DNA of 64,000 bases from DAMBHY01 sp032068765 (GCA_032068765.1 DAMBHY010000001.1:186001-250000); one strand, 5' to 3'. Numbered from the stretch's first letter, positions 35,863-44,040 are shown. The notes: a model not told the origin generated them from the letters alone. Numbers and translations: made by a program.

Positions 35863-36066
35863 TTACCTGATATGTTCTATCTCTGCTATATAGCTGTCTT
35901 CATTGCCCATCATGTAATATGTTCCTTTTTCTTTTTCAAGCATAAAGGCAAAATCATCGCTTCTCATATAAGAATTCGCGTTTGAAAATATATAACCAAG
36001 TGTTTTTTGCAATTGATTCTGTCCAATTAGTATTTCTTCAAAATTTGCAAAAGCTGTTGCCGGCAT
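35863..36066 (-). CDS. Hypothetical 67-residue protein
   Basis: I do not recognise this protein. It reads like a real soluble polypeptide, with mixed charged and aromatic residues (NFEEILIGQNQLQKTLGYIF, then DDFAFMLEKEKGTYYMMGNE) and no low complexity. AAGAAGG lies one base before the ATG, too close for a normal ribosome site. It sits alone in a 610-bp gap between yitT and pyrB. It could be a small orphan gene or the tail of a decayed one. Confidence 0.3.
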   Translation of the reverse strand: MPATAFANFEEILIGQNQLQKTLGYIFSNANSYMRSDDFAFMLEKEKGTYYMMGNEDSYIAEIEHIR

Positions 36067-36309
36067 ACCTTCTTTATTTTCGTATTATAGTTGTATGCTC
36101 TCGCCTGTCTTTTAGTGATAGAATTTTGTATAAGAACCTCTTTCTAATATCTGAATTTATATTTGGGATATTTTTTTGTATTTATTATATGAATAACATC
36201 TCATTTTTTTAATAAATACAATAGATATTTTTGAGTGTTTGTTAACATAAAAAATCATTTTAACCAGATATAAAACATAATGTTCGTACTCTTTTCTTTT
36301 AAAAAATAG

Positions 36310-36317
36310 TAAATTTG
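36310..36317 (+). promoter_or_regulatory. -7 box for pyrBI
   Basis: TAAATTTG is an exact TAnnTTTG, 31 bp before the pyrB ATG. No attenuator hairpin is visible in the short leader. Confidence 0.5.
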
Positions 36318-36348
36318 TAATCACAAAACGCCATAAAACCTCCCCGAT

Positions 36349-37266
36349 ATGAAGTCGAAAAGTTTAGTCAGTATTAATGACTACAATAAAGATGATATTC
36401 TGCGCATCTTATCTTCTGCACTCAAATTCAAAGAAAACCGAAATCGTGATTTACTGCAAGGGAAAGTGTGTGCGACCTTGTTTTTCGAACCCTCCACGCG
36501 TACGCGTTTAAGTTTTGAAACGGCTGTTAATCGCTTGAGAGGACGAATCATCGGTTTCTCCGACTCAGGAACCACCAGTTCATCAAAAGGCGAGTCGTTG
36601 AAAGATACCATCATGATGGTAAGCAATTACACAGACCTCATCATTATGCGCCACCATTTAGAAGGGGCGGCAAGATATGCATCCGAAATATCTCCTGTAC
36701 CCATCATCAATGCAGGTGACGGAGCCAATCAGCATCCTACGCAAACCATGTTAGACTTATTCAGCATCTTCGAAACACAGGGAACGCTCGATAATCTGAC
36801 CATAACAATTGTAGGTGATTTGAAATATGGAAGAACGGTGCATTCGCTGATTCAGGGGATGTCGTTTTTCAAACCGACTTTCAACTTCGTTGCTCCTGAT
36901 GAATTGAAGATTCCCGAAAAGTATAAAGAGTTTTGCGACAAACATAACATTTCTTACAAAGAATTTACTGAATTTACGCCGGAAGCCATCAACTCAGCGG
37001 ATATTTTGTACATGACACGCGTACAGCGTGAACGCTTTACAGATTTGATGGAATATGAAAAAGTGAAAAATGTGTATATTCTCAAAGCCAGTATGCTCGC
37101 AGATTCAAAGGAAAATCTTAAAGTGTTACACCCGCTTCCTCGTGTCAACGAAATTGCTCAGGACGTGGATGAGAACTCTAAAGCGTATTACTTTCAACAA
37201 GCAAAAAACGGCGTATATGCGCGCCAAGCCATCATTTGTGATTTATTGAATATTTCGGTTGATTAA
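36349..37266 (+). CDS. pyrB: Aspartate carbamoyltransferase, catalytic subunit
   Basis: Joins carbamoyl phosphate to aspartate in pyrimidine synthesis. The 305-residue chain has the carbamoyl-phosphate site FFEPSTRTRLSFE (STRTR at 49-53), the HPTQ block in GDGANQHPTQTMLDL and the late HPLPRVNEI. Length and motifs match the E. coli-type catalytic chain. The pyrI gene follows directly, so an allosteric holoenzyme is expected. Confidence 0.97.
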   Translation: MKSKSLVSINDYNKDDILRILSSALKFKENRNRDLLQGKVCATLFFEPSTRTRLSFETAVNRLRGRIIGFSDSGTTSSSKGESLKDTIMMVSNYTDLIIMRHHLEGAARYASEISPVPIINAGDGANQHPTQTMLDLFSIFETQGTLDNLTITIVGDLKYGRTVHSLIQGMSFFKPTFNFVAPDELKIPEKYKEFCDKHNISYKEFTEFTPEAINSADILYMTRVQRERFTDLMEYEKVKNVYILKASMLADSKENLKVLHPLPRVNEIAQDVDENSKAYYFQQAKNGVYARQAIICDLLNISVD

Positions 37267-37276
37267 AATTTACAAA

Positions 37277-37729
37277 ATGAGAAAAGAACTTCAAGTAGCG
37301 GCACTTCAAAACGGAACAGCCATCGACCATATTCCTTCTGAACAAGTTTTCAAAGTAGTGGAACTGCTTAAACTCAACAAGCTAGACAATCCTGTTACCA
37401 TCGGAAATAATCTAGAAAGCAAAAAAATGGGGAGAAAAGGAATCATCAAGATTTCGGATAAATTCTTTGAAGAAAATGAGATCAATCGTCTTGCGCTTAT
37501 CGCTCCGAATATCAATCTAAATATTATTCGAAATTATGATGTTGTGGAAAAGAAGGAAGTGATTCTTCCCGATGAAATCCACGAGATTGTAAAGTGCAAC
37601 AACCCAAAATGTATTACTAACAATGAGCCAATGCATACTTATTTTCACGTAACTGACAAGAAAAATGTGGAAATTCAATGTCATTACTGCGAATTGAAAA
37701 TTAAGAAGGAGGATATAATACTTAAGTAG
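37277..37729 (+). CDS. pyrI: Aspartate carbamoyltransferase, regulatory subunit
   Basis: Binds CTP/ATP and zinc and assembles with PyrB. The 150-residue chain starts MRKELQVAALQNGTAIDHIP and ends with a four-Cys zinc domain (VKCNNPKCITN and IQCHYCELK). An upstream TTG at 37259 would overlap pyrB; the ATG at 37277, 10 bp after the pyrB stop, is preferred because it gives the normal N-terminus. Confidence 0.96.
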   Translation: MRKELQVAALQNGTAIDHIPSEQVFKVVELLKLNKLDNPVTIGNNLESKKMGRKGIIKISDKFFEENEINRLALIAPNINLNIIRNYDVVEKKEVILPDEIHEIVKCNNPKCITNNEPMHTYFHVTDKKNVEIQCHYCELKIKKEDIILK

Positions 37730-37809
37730 ACAAGTATACTTGTTAAAAAGTATATAGGGAACTGAATTTTCATCCATCCTCGGACATCAAACATCAAATA
37801 TCAAAACAT

Positions 37810-38379
37810 ATGAAACAAGACTGGAAACCTGGAACTATGATTTATCCGCTGCCTGCCGTAATGGTGAGTTGTGGCAGTTCGGAAGAGGAATACAATATAA
37901 TTACAGCCAGTTGGGTAGGAACTATTTGTTCCAATCCGCCGATGTGCTACGTTTCTATCCGCCCCGAAAGGCATTCGCACGACATTATTCGCCGAAATAT
38001 GGAATTTGTAATTAATATCACCACTGAGGAACTGGCAAGACAAACCGACTGGTGTGGCGTTCGTTCAGGAAAGAATTTCAATAAGTTTCAGGAGATGAAT
38101 CTTACGCCTGGAAAATCCAGTGTCATTACCGCGCCAATTATCGAAGAGTCGCCCCTTTGCATTGAATGTCGTGTAAAAGAGATTCTTTCATTAGGTTCGC
38201 ATGATATGTTTATCGCAAATGTAGTGAATGTGCAGGCTGATGAAAAATACATTGACCCCGAAACAGGCAGATTAAATTTAGAAAAAGCACACCTTCTGAT
38301 GTACGCCCATGGAAATTATTATGGAATGGGCGAACATATTGGTAAATTTGGATGGTCGGTGGAAAAGAAGAAAAGATAA
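37810..38379 (+). CDS. Flavin reductase family protein (FMN-binding split barrel)
   Basis: A 189-residue protein with the FMN-binding split-barrel pattern: YPLPAVMVSCG near the start, ITASWVGTICSNPPMCYVSI near residue 35 and FVINITTEELA near residue 65. Bacteroidetes relatives are annotated as flavin reductases or flavoredoxins, passing electrons from NAD(P)H or ferredoxin to flavin. It stands between pyrI and the U32 gene without clear functional ties. Confidence 0.87.
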   Translation: MKQDWKPGTMIYPLPAVMVSCGSSEEEYNIITASWVGTICSNPPMCYVSIRPERHSHDIIRRNMEFVINITTEELARQTDWCGVRSGKNFNKFQEMNLTPGKSSVITAPIIEESPLCIECRVKEILSLGSHDMFIANVVNVQADEKYIDPETGRLNLEKAHLLMYAHGNYYGMGEHIGKFGWSVEKKKR

Positions 38380-38521
38380 TTACGCAGATTGACTATGAAT
38401 AAAAAATTAGATATTCTAGTAAGTTATAATGTAGCAAACATAACAAATGGCATTTACACAAAGATAAACAATCTGTAATTGAATATAAAATATAATCTGC
38501 GTCATCAGCGAGAAATGTAAA

Positions 38522-40336
38522 ATGAAGATACAACGTAAAATAGAACTCCTAGCTCCTGCAAAAAATAAAGAAATTGGAATACAAGCCATATTGCATGGCG
38601 CAGATGCCGTGTATATCGGAGTGCAGGGTTTCAGTGCACGAGCTTCCGCAGGAAACTCCGTTGAGGATATTGCAGAACTTGTAAACTTTGCACATCAATA
38701 TTTTGCAAAAGTATATGTAGCCGTCAATGTGATTTTGTGGGATGAAGAACTTCCAAAAGTTGAGAAACTAATTTGGGAACTATATAAAATAAACGCGGAC
38801 GCAGTTATCATTCAAGATTTAGGCGTTTTGCAGCTCAACATTCCCCCCATTCCACTCCATGCAAGCACGCAGATGGATAACCGAACTCCTGCTAAAGCAA
38901 AATTCTTGGAAGAAGCAGGATTATCACAAATAGTATTGGCACGCGAATTGACCATCGACCAAATAAAGAATATATGTCAGGAAGTTTCTGTTCCTATAGA
39001 AATTTTCATTCACGGGGCTTTGTGTGTTTCCTACAGCGGACAATGTTATATGAGTCAGGCAGTAACCGAACGAAGTGCCAACCGAGGAGCATGCGCACAA
39101 ATGTGCAGATTGCCTTACGATTTGTTGGATGCTGACGGAAAAGAGATACGAAAAAACAGCCACTTGCTGTCGTTACGAGATTTCAATCAGTTTGACAATC
39201 TCGAAGCGTTGTTGGATGCGGGAGTCAGTTCCTTGAAAATTGAAGGAAGATTGAAAGATGAAACTTATGTGAAAAATGTAGTGGCTTCATATCGTAGAAA
39301 GCTGGATGAGATATTCGAAAAACGTCCGGAATTTCGCAGAGCATCTTCCGGCTCGGTCAATGTTAATTTCAAACCCGACTTATCCAAGAGTTTCAATCGC
39401 GGATTCACAGATTATTTCAGTAATGGTCGCCAACAAGACATTTGGTCATTCGACTCGCCAAAATCAATAGGCGAATATATCGGCAAAACTGCAAGGATAT
39501 TCTCTGATAGGATAATGCTGAAAACCGATAAAACGATTAACAACGGCGATGGATTTTGTTTCATAGGCAAAAAAGGATTGAAAGGTTTCCGCATCAATCG
39601 TGCCGATGGCAAAACAATTTTCCCCACCAAGATGCCGGAGATTCTTCCCGAGACAAATGTGTATCGCAACTACGATAACGAGTTTGAAGCCAGACTTTCA
39701 AAGCCAACAGCAGAAAGAAAGATTGACGCCAGCATCAAAATATGGGAGACCATCCAAGGATTTGCCTTGCAAATTACCGATGAAGATGATTGCAGCTGTA
39801 CCATCATGATGGATGCAGAAAAATCTCCCGCACAAAAGCCGCAAATCGACAACATCAAAAATCAACTTTCCAAAACAGGAAACACTCCTTTTAACATAAG
39901 AGAAATCGAAACTGATTTCTCGGAGGAATGGTTTATTCCATCGTCTCTTCTAACCGAAGCTAGAAGGAATTTGACCGAAAAACTTTTAGTGACAAGAAAA
40001 ATCACTTATCCTCAACAACTCGTCAAAATAAAACCGACTAACCATCCATTTCTATTGTCGAAATTAACCTATCTCGGTAATGTTTCCAACGACAAAAGCC
40101 GTCAGTTCTACGCACAACATGGCACTAAAGTGAAAGAATCGGCGCTAGAAATACAACCTCGAAAAGATGCAACGGTTATGTTTACCAAATACTGCATCAA
40201 ATATGCGTTGGGATTCTGTCCTAAAGAATCGAAAGAGAAGCATCCATTTCGCGAACCTTTCTATCTGGTAAATCAGGGTAATAAATTCGAACTGAAGTTT
40301 GATTGCAAAAATTGCGAGATGCAGGTTTTAATGTGA
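38522..40336 (+). CDS. U32 family protein, RlhA (YdcP)-like rRNA hydroxylation factor
   Basis: A 604-residue member of peptidase family U32. The N-terminus ELLAPAKNKEIGIQAILHGADAV (quoted in part: LLAPAKNKE), HGALCVSYSGQCYMS near residue 163, and SANRGACAQMCRLPYDLLD after it carry the four conserved Cys. The length and C-terminal extension resemble E. coli RlhA, needed for C2501 hydroxylation of 23S rRNA, more than the shorter tRNA factor TrhP. A protease role is doubtful for the family. Additional Cys are at the C-terminus (CKNCEM). Confidence 0.85.
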   Translation: MKIQRKIELLAPAKNKEIGIQAILHGADAVYIGVQGFSARASAGNSVEDIAELVNFAHQYFAKVYVAVNVILWDEELPKVEKLIWELYKINADAVIIQDLGVLQLNIPPIPLHASTQMDNRTPAKAKFLEEAGLSQIVLARELTIDQIKNICQEVSVPIEIFIHGALCVSYSGQCYMSQAVTERSANRGACAQMCRLPYDLLDADGKEIRKNSHLLSLRDFNQFDNLEALLDAGVSSLKIEGRLKDETYVKNVVASYRRKLDEIFEKRPEFRRASSGSVNVNFKPDLSKSFNRGFTDYFSNGRQQDIWSFDSPKSIGEYIGKTARIFSDRIMLKTDKTINNGDGFCFIGKKGLKGFRINRADGKTIFPTKMPEILPETNVYRNYDNEFEARLSKPTAERKIDASIKIWETIQGFALQITDEDDCSCTIMMDAEKSPAQKPQIDNIKNQLSKTGNTPFNIREIETDFSEEWFIPSSLLTEARRNLTEKLLVTRKITYPQQLVKIKPTNHPFLLSKLTYLGNVSNDKSRQFYAQHGTKVKESALEIQPRKDATVMFTKYCIKYALGFCPKESKEKHPFREPFYLVNQGNKFELKFDCKNCEMQVLM

Positions 40337-40430
40337 AAAGCGAATAACTAATAGTGAAAAGCTATATGTTCGATGACTGATGAAGGATAGGAATTCATAT
40401 AATATTTTGCAGTTAAACAAAACCAACACA

Positions 40431-40515
40431 TTATCCCAAAGGGATAAAACAATAATAGCCGTGAGTGCAACTCACGGAAACATAAACACGAAAACATCAC
40501 AACCCTACAAGGGTT
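40431..40515. repeat. REP-like element with three small hairpins
   Basis: Three perfect mini-hairpins follow one another: TTATCCC-AAA-GGGATAA (40431-40447), CCGTGAGT-GCA-ACTCACGG (40459-40477) and AACCCT-ACA-AGGGTT (40501-40515). The first and third are each followed by a near-identical AACAATAAT word. From memory, similar blocks occur in many copies between genes of other Bacteroidetes. It lies about 95 bp after the U32 stop. Confidence 0.55.
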
Positions 40516-40664
40516 GAACAATAATGACAAGTAGAGTGGACAAGCAAAAAAGTAAACAATTCCATCGTCAACCCCGACGTTCCCTTGTAATTGGGACGCA
40601 TAACAATTGGTAGTTTAAAATTGCTCTTGTTTTAGCCACATGTTGTTGAAACATACATCAATTA

Positions 40665-40672
40665 GGGGGGGG
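40665..40672 (+). promoter_or_regulatory. Eight-G tract at the -33 region of the small-peptide promoter
   Basis: A run of eight G in an A+T-rich region, ending 17 bp before the -7 box at 40690. This is where the -33 element would be. Confidence 0.4.
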
Positions 40673-40689
40673 TAGTTAAAAAAAATTTA

Positions 40690-40697
40690 TATTTTTG
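40690..40697 (+). promoter_or_regulatory. -7 box for the double-glycine peptide gene
   Basis: TATTTTTG matches TAnnTTTG and lies 40 bp before the peptide ATG at 40738. No TTTG -33 element is present; the G tract is in that place. Confidence 0.5.
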
Positions 40698-40737
40698 CAT
40701 ATATTAAACTTTTACTCCATTATGCAAATTATTTCTT

Positions 40738-40861
40738 ATGAAAACAATGAATTTTGAACAAATGGAAAGTGTAAATGGTGGAAATAGAGCTGGTCGTATT
40801 TGTGGTATGGGCAGGAATCGCTGCATATGATTTTGCAGATTGTATGGGGTGGATATCTTAA
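40738..40861 (+). pseudogene. Bacteriocin-like peptide with double-glycine leader (apparently frameshifted)
   Basis: As read, the frame gives 30 codons ending at 40830: leader MKTMNFEQMESVNGG, then core NRAGRICGMGRNRCI with two Cys. The leader has the double-glycine form cleaved by C39-peptidase ABC transporters. A shift to the frame of 40805 just after RICG gives VWAGIAAYDFADCMGWIS with a stop at 40859-40861, a far more bacteriocin-like core. I infer a one-base loss (or two-base gain) near 40800-40808, or a sequence error. If intact, the peptide would be about 41 residues. No C39 transporter is in the window. Confidence 0.5.
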
Positions 40862-40871
40862 ATATAATTTT

Positions 40872-41030
40872 ATGTGGTTATATATTAAAATAATAATTCT
40901 TAGTATTGGGTTAATTTTTTCATTAGTTCAATTATTTTCAAAAAGTAACAATGTCGAATTCGATAAAAAACATTATATAATATTGATATTGTTATTTGGT
41001 TATTTGATAATTAATAATTTGCCTTTGTGA
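40872..41030 (+). CDS. Small two-helix membrane protein, possible immunity protein
   Basis: A 52-residue protein with two hydrophobic helices (MWLYIKIIILSIGLIFSLVQ and HYIILILLFGYLIINNLPL) joined by a short polar loop KSNNVEFDKK. It begins 10 bp after the stop of the repaired peptide frame. A longer in-frame start at 40827 overlaps the 30-codon reading by ATGA, so either reading leaves it tightly coupled. Small membrane proteins next to double-glycine peptides are often immunity proteins; here that is inference from position and shape only. Confidence 0.45.
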   Translation: MWLYIKIIILSIGLIFSLVQLFSKSNNVEFDKKHYIILILLFGYLIINNLPL

Positions 41031-41113
41031 GATTTATGTATCTTAACGTCTTAATCTTACATTGAACATTAAACTTGTATCCTCTTTTTACTGAATAACG
41101 AGTAAGTGAAATA

Positions 41114-41144
41114 TATCTCATTCGGGATAGTCCCGAATGAGATA
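41114..41144. repeat. Perfect 14-bp hairpin
   Basis: TATCTCATTCGGGA and its exact complement enclose TAG. It follows the small-peptide unit by 84 bp. There is no T-run after it, so it is either a non-canonical terminator or a mobile-element end. Confidence 0.75.
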
Positions 41145-41404
41145 CTATGCAGCATTAATAAAATCATATTAATTTCATATTACAAGAGTGTTGAATTTTT
41201 AAATATGCGTACCGGGCATATTCACAAAAATAAGTGATTTAAGATATTTGAGGAACAAGCGTTTTTAGGTTGTGTAAAGAGAAATCTGAAGCTACCATTT
41301 AAAAATATCAGTCCAAAAACTCCTTACTTATAATGTGTATTGCGTTTTAAACGCATATTAAGCTATCAAAGTAAATAATTTCGGTACGACATTATCACAT
41401 CAAT
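41145..41404. other. Unassigned non-coding stretch
   Basis: About 260 bases with no ORF and no family likeness. A short palindrome, GCGTTTTAAACGC, lies near 41342-41354. Confidence 0.4.
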
Positions 41405-41740
41405 CTTAGATAATCCCTACCAATTCGAGTCAGCATGATATCAGACCTCGCCAGCATCGTACCAAGTCTAGTAGAACGGAAAAACGACTCACCATAACGA
41501 TCCAAGCCCCGATTGACCGATACAACGCACCGTCAGCAACGCACCAAGAGCAGTCACTTAGATAAAATGTCTCGCAAGAACGGTACAATGACTTGGCAGA
41601 ACAATACCAAGCCTCGGCAGAACGATACAATGACCTGACAGCGCGGTACCAAGAGTAGACAGAAGTGTACAATGAGGTGACAGAAGCGTACCAAGAGCTG
41701 TCAGCATCGTACCAAACCGAACCACCAACATACAATTTTT
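41405..41740. repeat. About 16 tandem, imperfect 21-bp units
   Basis: A 21-base period runs through the block. The core is CAGAACGGTACAATGA-like, and the later units alternate TACAATGA with TACCAAG, suggesting a 42-bp higher-order unit. Left-hand units are more worn. The minus strand stays open in two frames: one (41430-41777) reads as heptads such as SWYRAVR-SLYRSAE-AWYCSAK-SLYRSCE. Its only upstream start is a TTG, and 21 being a multiple of three keeps frames open by itself, so coding is unproven. The block ends about 37 bp before the NlpC/P60 gene. Confidence 0.8.
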
Positions 41741-41777
41741 GTTTAGAAAGAGACAATAAATTCTCAAACAGCTTCAA

Positions 41778-42305
41778 ATGATGAATACTTGGATAAAAAT
41801 AGGACTTACATGTGCATTAGGTTTTTCATTGGTCGGAAAAACCTGTTCGCAAACCAAAAAAATAGAAAGAACTCCCGTAATCGTTCAGAAAAAGGCAGAT
41901 TATTCCGACGCCAAACGCAGTCAATTGATAAAAGAAGCCGAGAAACTTATCGGCGTACGTTACTGTCCTGCATCAAGCAGTCCGCAATCGGGATTCGACT
42001 GCTCGGGATTTGTGTGGTACGTGTTCCAAAAAATAGGTATGGAAGTTCCGCGTTCGTCTTCGGCTTTTGCCAATGTAGGGAGAGAAGTAAAATTGGAAAA
42101 CGCCAAGCCGGGAGACATTATCGTTTTCACGGGAACAACAAATTATAACAAATCCCACCCAGGACACGTGGGTATCGTTTACAAAACCGGCAATCCTTTG
42201 CAATTTATTCACTCCACATCGGGGAAAGCGTATGGAGTAACCATCACTCCACTCGAAAAAAATTACATCAAACGGTTTATAAAAGTTGTGAGGGTGATAA
42301 ATTAA
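41778..42305 (+). CDS. NlpC/P60 family cell-wall peptidase (C40)
   Basis: A 175-residue exported endopeptidase, expected to cut D-Glu-meso-DAP type bonds in peptidoglycan. A signal segment is present (NTWIKIGLTCALGFSLVG). The catalytic Cys is in SGFDCSGFVWYVF, the His in HPGHVGIVYKTG, and a third polar residue is in FIHSTSG. An ATG one codon later is equally possible. It overlaps the convergent lactonase gene by 4 bp. The tandem-repeat block lies directly upstream, where its promoter should be. Confidence 0.92.
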   Translation: MMNTWIKIGLTCALGFSLVGKTCSQTKKIERTPVIVQKKADYSDAKRSQLIKEAEKLIGVRYCPASSSPQSGFDCSGFVWYVFQKIGMEVPRSSSAFANVGREVKLENAKPGDIIVFTGTTNYNKSHPGHVGIVYKTGNPLQFIHSTSGKAYGVTITPLEKNYIKRFIKVVRVIN

Positions 42306-43444
42306 TCGTTCGTCGTAAATTGGATGCACACAGGTTTTGAAATCTGTATATCCTGATGCGTATCCGTCAATAAACCCGTCGCGAAATCACGCTTAAACAC
42401 CTGAATTTTATTGTCATCTCTGCCGGCAACGAGCAAAAACTTGCCGTTAGGCGTAATCCCGAAGTTGCGGGGATGCTTCGCTGTCAATTGGTACCCGATT
42501 TTGGACAATTTTCCATCTGCCGCATCAATTTTAAAGATGGAAATACCGTCTTCTTTCAAGCGATTGGAAGCATAAAGAAATTTTCCATCCGGAGAAATGT
42601 GAATATCCGCACTGCCTTGTCCTCCCACCGAATCAGCCGCTATAGTCTGAATTCTTTTCATTCCATCCTTATCAAAATCAAATACATGAACTTCTCCGGA
42701 TATCTCTCCCAACACGTACAATTTCTTTCCATCTTTTGAAAAAACAATGTGACGAGGTCCTGTTTTTGCAGGAAAATCGACAATACTCATATTTTGTTTG
42801 CTCAAACTTTTCGCATTCAAATTAAAACGATACATTTTATCCAAATCAAGGTCTGTCACCAAAAGATATTTCCTATCCGGCGAAACAACCGTTGTATGCA
42901 CGTGCGAAGATTTCTGTCTTTTAGGGTCAGCGCCCGTTCCTTCAAATTTGATAAAATCTTTTATAGGAGAAATATTTCCGTTTTTATCTACATCAAAACC
43001 GGCCACACTGCCGCCGCCGTAGTTTGCAACATACAGTTTATTTGTTTTTGCATCCTGTGCAACGTAACAAGACGAGCCTTTGGTCTCTTGTCGGTTAATC
43101 GGACGGAGCATTTTAATTTTTTTATCAAACGAAAAAGACTGTACAAAACTATCATCCAATCCTCTTTCACTCACTGCAAAAATATATTTCTCATTTCCAC
43201 TTATAGTGAAGTATGAAGGGTTTGACATGGGCGTCACATTTATAAATTTATGTGAACCGTCTTCCTGATTGAAGTTGTAAAGATAAATTCCCTGACTTCC
43301 ATTTGGAGAAGTGTAAGTTCCGACAAACATATACAGATTTGGATTCATATCATCGATTGGCAAAGTGCTTTTGTTGTTTGTAATTCTACAACCAAAGAAA
43401 GTAAAAAGGGTTGCAAAACAGATCAGACGTAAAATAAATTTCAT
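42302..43444 (-). CDS. Lactonase family beta-propeller lipoprotein (6-phosphogluconolactonase-like)
   Basis: A 380-residue protein of the YbhE/Pgl seven-bladed propeller family. Repeats such as DAKTNKLYVANYGGGSVAGF, SPDRKYLLVTDLDLDKMYRF and SPDGKFLYASNR are evenly spaced. Started at 43444, the N-terminus MKFILRLICFATLFTFFGC is a lipoprotein signal, so it is anchored in an envelope membrane rather than cytoplasmic. That makes a role in the pentose phosphate pathway uncertain. Confidence 0.88.
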   Translation of the reverse strand: MKFILRLICFATLFTFFGCRITNNKSTLPIDDMNPNLYMFVGTYTSPNGSQGIYLYNFNQEDGSHKFINVTPMSNPSYFTISGNEKYIFAVSERGLDDSFVQSFSFDKKIKMLRPINRQETKGSSCYVAQDAKTNKLYVANYGGGSVAGFDVDKNGNISPIKDFIKFEGTGADPKRQKSSHVHTTVVSPDRKYLLVTDLDLDKMYRFNLNAKSLSKQNMSIVDFPAKTGPRHIVFSKDGKKLYVLGEISGEVHVFDFDKDGMKRIQTIAADSVGGQGSADIHISPDGKFLYASNRLKEDGISIFKIDAADGKLSKIGYQLTAKHPRNFGITPNGKFLLVAGRDDNKIQVFKRDFATGLLTDTHQDIQISKPVCIQFTTND

Positions 43445-43533
43445 AAACTCACTATTTGACTGCCAAATTACAAAATTATTGTCAATAATACGGAATTGAA
43501 TCCTCATCACATCCATTTTGAACATGCGAAATG

Positions 43534-43564
43534 TTGTTTATTTGGATGCAACACACTATTTTTG
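43534..43564 (+). promoter_or_regulatory. Bacteroidetes promoter for the DUF5606 gene
   Basis: TTG (43534-43536), a 20-bp spacer and TATTTTTG (43557-43564). Transcription would start near 43570, 45 bp before the ATG at 43615, ruling out the longer ORF starting at 43531. Confidence 0.6.
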
Positions 43565-43614
43565 TGTCTGCAAAAAAAGAAAAATATTATTCAAGAAAAA
43601 TAATTATAGACAGT

Positions 43615-44040
43615 ATGTTATCAAAAATTGTATCTATTTCGGGCAAACCCGGTCTTCATAAACTTGTTTCTACCAGCAAAAATATAAATGTAGCCGAATC
43701 ATTGGTTGACGGCAAACGTTTTCCAATTTATATGTCGGAAAAAGTCGTAGCTTTGAGCGACGTTTCCATCTATACCGACAACGAAGACGTGCCTTTGAAA
43801 GAGGTTTTTGCAAAAATCAAAGAAAAACAAAACGGAGCCAAAGTTGAAATCAATAAGAAGTGGCAAAACAAAGACTTTTTTGGTTTTTTCGAAGAAATTC
43901 TTCCCGAATACGACAAAGATAAAGTGTATGCTTCGGATGTGAAGAAATTGTTACTATGGTATAATATTCTGATTGAAAACAATATCGATTTTGAGGCGGA
44001 AGAAGTTGAAGAAAATACTGATTCTTCTGACAAAGAATAA
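43615..44040 (+). CDS. DUF5606 domain-containing protein
   Basis: A 141-residue protein, MLSKIVSISGKPGLHKLVS at the start, which I recognise as the Bacteroidetes-specific DUF5606 family. It is predicted soluble, has a conserved PEYDKDKVYASDVKKLLLWYN segment (PEYDKDKVYASDVKK) and an acidic C-terminal tail (EAEEVEENTDSSDKE). Function is unknown. It lies just upstream of cdsA, and the two probably share the promoter above. Confidence 0.85.
   Translation: MLSKIVSISGKPGLHKLVSTSKNINVAESLVDGKRFPIYMSEKVVALSDVSIYTDNEDVPLKEVFAKIKEKQNGAKVEINKKWQNKDFFGFFEEILPEYDKDKVYASDVKKLLLWYNILIENNIDFEAEEVEENTDSSDKE

Noticed and set aside
40827..41030. 67-residue membrane protein starting in the ATGA overlap of the 30-codon peptide
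   Set aside because: Possible, but the first 15 residues coincide with the displaced peptide core in another frame; the ATG at 40872 gives a cleaner two-helix protein.
41114..41404. Insertion-sequence remnant
   Set aside because: A perfect hairpin is present, but no transposase-like reading frame or flanking direct repeats could be identified.
41405..41740. CRISPR array
   Set aside because: The repeats are directly adjacent with no unique spacers, the unit is only 21 bp and diverges between copies, and no cas genes are near.
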